Origin: Acinetobacter sp.
Lineage (GTDB): Bacteria > Pseudomonadota > Gammaproteobacteria > Pseudomonadales > Moraxellaceae
NCBI GenBank assembly: GCA_031277915.1
Contig: JAITLL010000002.1
Coordinates: 1-60,844 of the forward strand
Reading direction: 5' to 3'
Length of the DNA: 60,844 nucleotides
The notes under the pieces: generated by a model
Databases searched by the model: none
What the model was told of the DNA's origin: nothing
The model's input: only the letters and a program-made list of their open reading frames with translations
Shown here: positions 57,614 through 60,844 of the stretch, piece by piece
How positions within the stretch are numbered: the first letter of the stretch is position 1
How the letters are laid out: each line of letters begins with the position of its first letter
Program-made: the position numbers and the translations under genes

Positions 57614-58078
57614 TTACATTTGGCTCTGAATATAATTTTCAATACCAACGTTACCGATAAGGTCAATTTGGGTATCCAACCAATCCCAATATTCCTCTTC
57701 TTTTTCTAGAATTTCTTGTACCAAATCACGAGTCACATAGTCTTGTTCTGTTTCAGCTAAAGCGACTGCCTTTTGAAGAGCCTCAATGTTTTCTTTCACT
57801 TTACGGATGTCACAATGTAGAACTTCTTCTGTATGTTGCCCAATATAAAGTTTACCTAAGTGCTGAAGATTAGGAAGACCTTCTAAAAATAAGATACGCT
57901 CAATAATTTTATCAGCATGTTTCATTTGGCGAATTGATTCTTTATATTCGGCAGAGCCCAGTTGCTCAATTCCCCAGTCATTAAACATGCGAGAGTGTAA
58001 AAAGTATTGATTAATTGCAGTTAAATGATGATACAGCACTTGATTGAGCTGATTAATAACATCACGATTGCCTTTCAT
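57614..58078 (-). CDS. bfr: Bacterioferritin subunit with degenerate ferroxidase centre
   Basis: Bacterioferritin of 154 residues aligning without gaps to E. coli Bfr over most of its length. The heme-ligand Met52 is kept (QMKHAD), as are His54 and Glu127. Four ferroxidase-centre ligands are replaced: residue 18 is His (Glu in E. coli), 51 is Gln (Glu), 94 is Lys (Glu) and 130 is Tyr (His). It should bind heme and assemble but not oxidise iron by itself, like the heme-type subunits of mixed bacterioferritins in Neisseria and Pseudomonas. bfd lies upstream on the same strand. Confidence 0.9.
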   Translation of the reverse strand: MKGNRDVINQLNQVLYHHLTAINQYFLHSRMFNDWGIEQLGSAEYKESIRQMKHADKIIERILFLEGLPNLQHLGKLYIGQHTEEVLHCDIRKVKENIEALQKAVALAETEQDYVTRDLVQEILEKEEEYWDWLDTQIDLIGNVGIENYIQSQM

Positions 58079-58233
58079 TGTAGTTACTCCAAAACAATTT
58101 CTGCCTTAATTTATAAGGCAATCTATAAATTCATTTTAGTGAACAATCATAGATATGGCGAGTAATTTATGGAACAGCAAATGAAAATCGCAATCAAAAA
58201 CAACACAATATTGGTAAAGGTGGATTTACTTCC

Positions 58234-58283
58234 AAAAAAAACCGCTTGAATGAGGAACAATTAACGTTCCGCAAAAAGCGGTG
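58234..58283 (-). terminator. Terminator after bfd
   Basis: On the minus strand: ACCGCTT (58276-58282 complement), inner GGAAC/GTTCC stem, AAGCGGT then a long T run. It separates bfd from bfr. Confidence 0.75.
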
Positions 58284-58320
58284 GAGGAGTCAATAATTTT
58301 CTGTTAAATATTAATTTTTA

Positions 58321-58515
58321 TTATGCAGCGACAGAAATACGCGCAGCAATTTCTGCTAATTCATCACTAATAATAGCACGTGCTTCAGGTGCACAGCGTC
58401 CACAGCAAGTACCTAGATCAAGCAAATCGCGAATTTCACGATAGCTTTCAGCGCCATTTTCAATAGCGTCTTTAATATCCTGATCGGTAATGCCACGACA
58501 CAAGCAAACGTACAT
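58321..58515 (-). CDS. bfd: Bacterioferritin-associated ferredoxin
   Basis: A 64-residue [2Fe-2S] protein that reduces heme in bacterioferritin to release stored iron. The four cluster cysteines are in CLC (4, 6) and CCGRC (38, 41). ATG 58515 has GGGGA eight bases upstream and gives the family start MYVCLC; a TTG at 58530 is in frame but overlaps that site. A Fur-box-like sequence lies within the promoter. It stands upstream of bfr on the same strand, with a terminator between. Confidence 0.93.
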   Translation of the reverse strand: MYVCLCRGITDQDIKDAIENGAESYREIRDLLDLGTCCGRCAPEARAIISDELAEIAARISVAA

Positions 58516-58548
58516 GGGAGTGATCCCCAAATATAAATGCGATAATTG

Positions 58549-58578
58549 ATATTATTGATAATTATTATCGTTTGTCAA
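58549..58578 (-). promoter_or_regulatory. bfd promoter
   Basis: On the minus strand: TTGACA (58573-58578) and either TAATAT (58549-58554, 18-base spacer) or AATAAT (58551-58556, 16-base spacer). Confidence 0.7.
58551..58569. promoter_or_regulatory. Fur box in the bfd promoter
   Basis: ATTATTGATAATTATTATC matches 15 of 19 bases of the Fur consensus, including the perfect GATAAT-T-ATTATC repeat (58557-58569). It fills the -35/-10 spacer, so bound Fur would block transcription. Confidence 0.8.
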
Positions 58579-58623
58579 TGAAATTCATTTAAAATCTCAT
58601 TTATCTTTATTGGGATTTTGGAT

Positions 58624-58690
58624 AAAAAAATACCACCTAAGCGGAAATCTAAAAGTTGTTTAGATTTTTAAGCACTGGTGGTATCTAATT
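58624..58690 (-). terminator. Terminator after ridA
   Basis: ATACCACC (58630-58637) pairs with GGTGGTAT (58677-58684) around an inner hairpin AAATCTAAA / TTTAGATTT; a T run follows on the minus strand. Confidence 0.7.
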
Positions 58691-58735
58691 TAGAGCTAAA
58701 TATTTTAATGATTAGTCATTAATTTAATTTCTATA

Positions 58736-59119
58736 TTATTGATTAATAATAATAATTCCATCCATTTCAACTAAAGCACCTTTAGGTAGACTTGCTACTC
58801 CAAGTGCAGCACGAGCTGGGTAGGGCTGAGCGAAATATTCACCCATAATTTGGTTTACAAGTTGAAAATTAGATAAATCAGTAAGAAAAATATTCAGCTT
58901 TGCAATATCTGCAAGTGAGCCACCCGCGGCTTCACATACTGCTTTTAAGTTATCAAATACACGGCGGATTTGGGCTTCAATGCCTTCTACAAGTTCCATA
59001 CTGTAAGGGTCTAAACCAATTTGCCCTGATAGATATAGTGTGTTGCCTACTAAAATGGCTTGAGAATATGTGCCGATAGCAGCAGGGGCATTTTCAGTAT
59101 GAATGACTTGACGGGACAT
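58736..59119 (-). CDS. ridA: RidA family 2-iminobutanoate/2-iminopropanoate deaminase
   Basis: Trimeric cytoplasmic enzyme of 127 residues that hydrolyses reactive enamine/imine intermediates from PLP enzymes. Seen: [34 protein letters not shown] and the catalytic Arg in [12 protein letters not shown] 59119 is chosen because AAGGAG lies six bases upstream; the frame opens further to 59152. It is downstream of spoT on the same strand, a common order. Confidence 0.93.
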   Translation of the reverse strand: MSRQVIHTENAPAAIGTYSQAILVGNTLYLSGQIGLDPYSMELVEGIEAQIRRVFDNLKAVCEAAGGSLADIAKLNIFLTDLSNFQLVNQIMGEYFAQPYPARAALGVASLPKGALVEMDGIIIINQ

Positions 59120-59239
59120 TTGGTTCTCCTTGATTAAATCTGTTTCCATCATAATCGATGATACGTTTTGACAAAAGTATCATCGATTTAATTGATTAAG
59201 TGCTTCTGGAAGGTTGGATTTTAGTAAAGTAAACTAATT

Positions 59240-60844
59240 TTAGCTAACTTTGGAGATTTCCGTTTGTGGAGCAGGAGCATCTAAACGCTCAATACGTGGG
59301 AACCCATAGTGCATGCGTAAATCACGAATGACTTTTGCGATATGCTTACGATTGTTCACCACAATGTTGAAGAACGTCCGTTGTTCATTTGAATGCACCA
59401 TTTCTACCCCTGCATTATTTTTACGGCATTGGTAAATGAGGTCTGATACTTGCTCATCATTCATTGCCATATAAATTGCAAGGTAGGCAGTAAAACGTAC
59501 ATCATCTACGTCATCTGCTTTCCATTGAAGTGGCATAATATTTTCTGGGTGCAAAAGTTGTTCATGAAGTAAATTATGACAACGAATACGATGCACAATT
59601 AATCCGCGGCGTGTTAAATGACCTTGAATTAGATCGCCCAGTACAGGGTTACAGCAGTGAGCATATTTAACATCGATGCCTTCAGTACCCTGAATTAATC
59701 GGTCTGAATTTTCTACTTGTGGGTGTTTGTCATTTGCAAATAAATGATTAGCTACGAGTTGAGGAAGTAAGTCACCAACTGCGATTTGCTCAAATAATGT
59801 ATCTTTATTATCAATATGACGCCATTGTAAGAGATCTAACCAATCTGCCTCTGAAAGATCGTTAATTGAACGATTAAAGAGTTTTAATGCTCGTGATAGT
59901 GCTTGAGCACCAACTAAACGTTGTTCTTCAATATCTTGATCTTTGAGTACATGCTGTAAAGCGCGACGAGCTTTCTGGGTATTAATGAAACTCAGCCAAT
60001 CTGGATTTGGAGTCGCTAAAACGTCAGTGATGATTTCAATGACTTGCCCACTAACTAATGGTGTTGAAAGTGGTTTAATTTCACCATCAACTTTCGCGCC
60101 TACGGCATGGTTACCCAAGAAAAGGCTTGCTGAATAGGCGAAGTCAACTACTGTTGCACCTTGTGGTAATTCATGCAATTGGCCGTGTGGGGTATAGACC
60201 CAAATTTTTTCTTGATGTAAGTAATCGAGTAAATCATTAAAAGTTGTTTTAGCGCATTCACCATCAATAAGTGTATTTAGATTCTGCATTGATGCCTGAA
60301 TAGCAGAGCGGCAAGTTTGCGGAGCATTTTCGCCTAGTACAACGCCGAAACGAGCAGCTTTACGCATGAGCTCGGTTTGGATGGTGAGCGATAGTGTCGT
60401 TTTTTCGCCTTTGAGCTTGATCAATAAAGACTGGTTACCACCAGGTAGTGGACGACGGATATGATCTTGATATTCGATGACTTGGAAATTTTCTTTTAAG
60501 GCAGCGAATAAACGATCACAGTCAACAATAGATTGTAAAACGATTTCAAAGGCATGGCTATGGGTAAGCTCTTGTAAATCCATCTCGTTTTTAACGAAAT
60601 GGCGTAATAATTCGATATTGTTATTTTTCTTCTTAATACGGCCTTGAATATGATAATTATGCAGAAGTTCAGCGAGGTTTTGTTCCCAGATACTTTGATA
60701 TTTACAGCGTTCGGGCTTTGTTTGAAGCAGAGCATTTTGAACGTTATCAAACATATCAAGGTCAAGGTTTTGATAACAAAGATTCTCTAGATTATCGCCC
60801 ATTTCATTCATGCCGACTAATCTTGCCATCGGTACAAATATATC
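59240..60844 (-). CDS. spoT: SpoT (p)ppGpp hydrolase, C-terminal part (5' end outside window)
   Basis: Partial gene: the frame is open to the window edge (DIFVPMARLVG), so the N-terminal HD hydrolase domain lies beyond it. Present are the synthetase-like domain, a TGS domain (WVYTPHGQLHELPQGATVVDF), a helical region, the Cys pair in YAHCCNPVLGD and the C-terminal ACT domain. The synthetase region is badly degraded: where active enzymes have the RxKD/GYQSLH motifs, this has EYQDHIRRPLPGGNQSLLIKL. It should therefore be a hydrolase only, as reported for Moraxellaceae SpoT. Confidence 0.92.
   Translation of the reverse strand, partial: DIFVPMARLVGMNEMGDNLENLCYQNLDLDMFDNVQNALLQTKPERCKYQSIWEQNLAELLHNYHIQGRIKKKNNNIELLRHFVKNEMDLQELTHSHAFEIVLQSIVDCDRLFAALKENFQVIEYQDHIRRPLPGGNQSLLIKLKGEKTTLSLTIQTELMRKAARFGVVLGENAPQTCRSAIQASMQNLNTLIDGECAKTTFNDLLDYLHQEKIWVYTPHGQLHELPQGATVVDFAYSASLFLGNHAVGAKVDGEIKPLSTPLVSGQVIEIITDVLATPNPDWLSFINTQKARRALQHVLKDQDIEEQRLVGAQALSRALKLFNRSINDLSEADWLDLLQWRHIDNKDTLFEQIAVGDLLPQLVANHLFANDKHPQVENSDRLIQGTEGIDVKYAHCCNPVLGDLIQGHLTRRGLIVHRIRCHNLLHEQLLHPENIMPLQWKADDVDDVRFTAYLAIYMAMNDEQVSDLIYQCRKNNAGVEMVHSNEQRTFFNIVVNNRKHIAKVIRDLRMHYGFPRIERLDAPAPQTEISKVS

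Overview
This window is a stretch of chromosome from an Acinetobacter, most likely of the A. calcoaceticus-baumannii complex. The evidence is the AT-rich base composition, an Acr1-type fatty acyl-CoA reductase, a SpoT with a decayed synthetase domain, the gene order ponA / pilMNOPQ-aroK-aroB-SPOR protein-gltB-gltD, and a pilA directly followed by a PglL-type oligosaccharyltransferase. I see no prophage, insertion sequence, integron, CRISPR array or rRNA operon. Most of the window is housekeeping.

Layout. 0.1-9.9 kb: tex, a SulP transporter fused to a beta-carbonic anhydrase, acr1, metY, the ABC-F translation factor ettA and a small Sel1-repeat protein. 10.2-10.75 kb: the remains of a lipoprotein gene with three nonsense codons and two frameshifts. 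10.9-18.6 kb: a heavy-metal efflux block (czcI-like gene, czcC, czcB, czcA, then czcD) with a candidate operator upstream and a convergent zinc-ribbon membrane protein at its end. 18.9-25.0 kb: an uncharacterised 315-residue protein, an alpha/beta hydrolase, an amino-acid permease, three identical tRNA-Glu(TTC) genes and one tRNA-Ala(GGC), gltX and a small exported protein. 25.4-26.4 kb: a stand-alone sulfate-binding protein.

26.6-33.7 kb is the first half of the division/cell-wall cluster (rsmH-ftsL-ftsI-murE-murF-mraY), which ends at a terminator after mraY and is followed by rlmA. ponA (PBP1a) then runs leftward, divergent from the type IV pilus alignment operon pilMNOPQ, which continues into aroK, aroB, a SPOR-domain protein and gltBD (33.8-51.5 kb). 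51.7-55.0 kb carries a PF10118 protein and a lemA-TPM-TPM operon. 55.3-57.6 kb has the major pilin gene and pglL. The right end, all leftward, holds bfr, bfd, ridA and the 3' part of spoT, which runs off the window.

Regulation that can be read directly. There is a sigma54-type promoter in front of pilA with two copies of TGACA-N5-TGTCA upstream. A second sigma54-type promoter lies in front of gltBD with two NtrC-like sites upstream. A Fur-box-like sequence lies inside the bfd promoter. Strong TTGACA/TAATAT promoters with GC-rich discriminators precede two of the tRNA units. Other points of interest are a bacterioferritin lacking most ferroxidase ligands, a pilin without a C-terminal serine beside a single oligosaccharyltransferase gene, and the decayed lipoprotein. 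I did not find a clearly new multi-gene system; the best leads are the gltBD control region, the pilA control region and the uncharacterised proteins at 18.2-19.8 kb.
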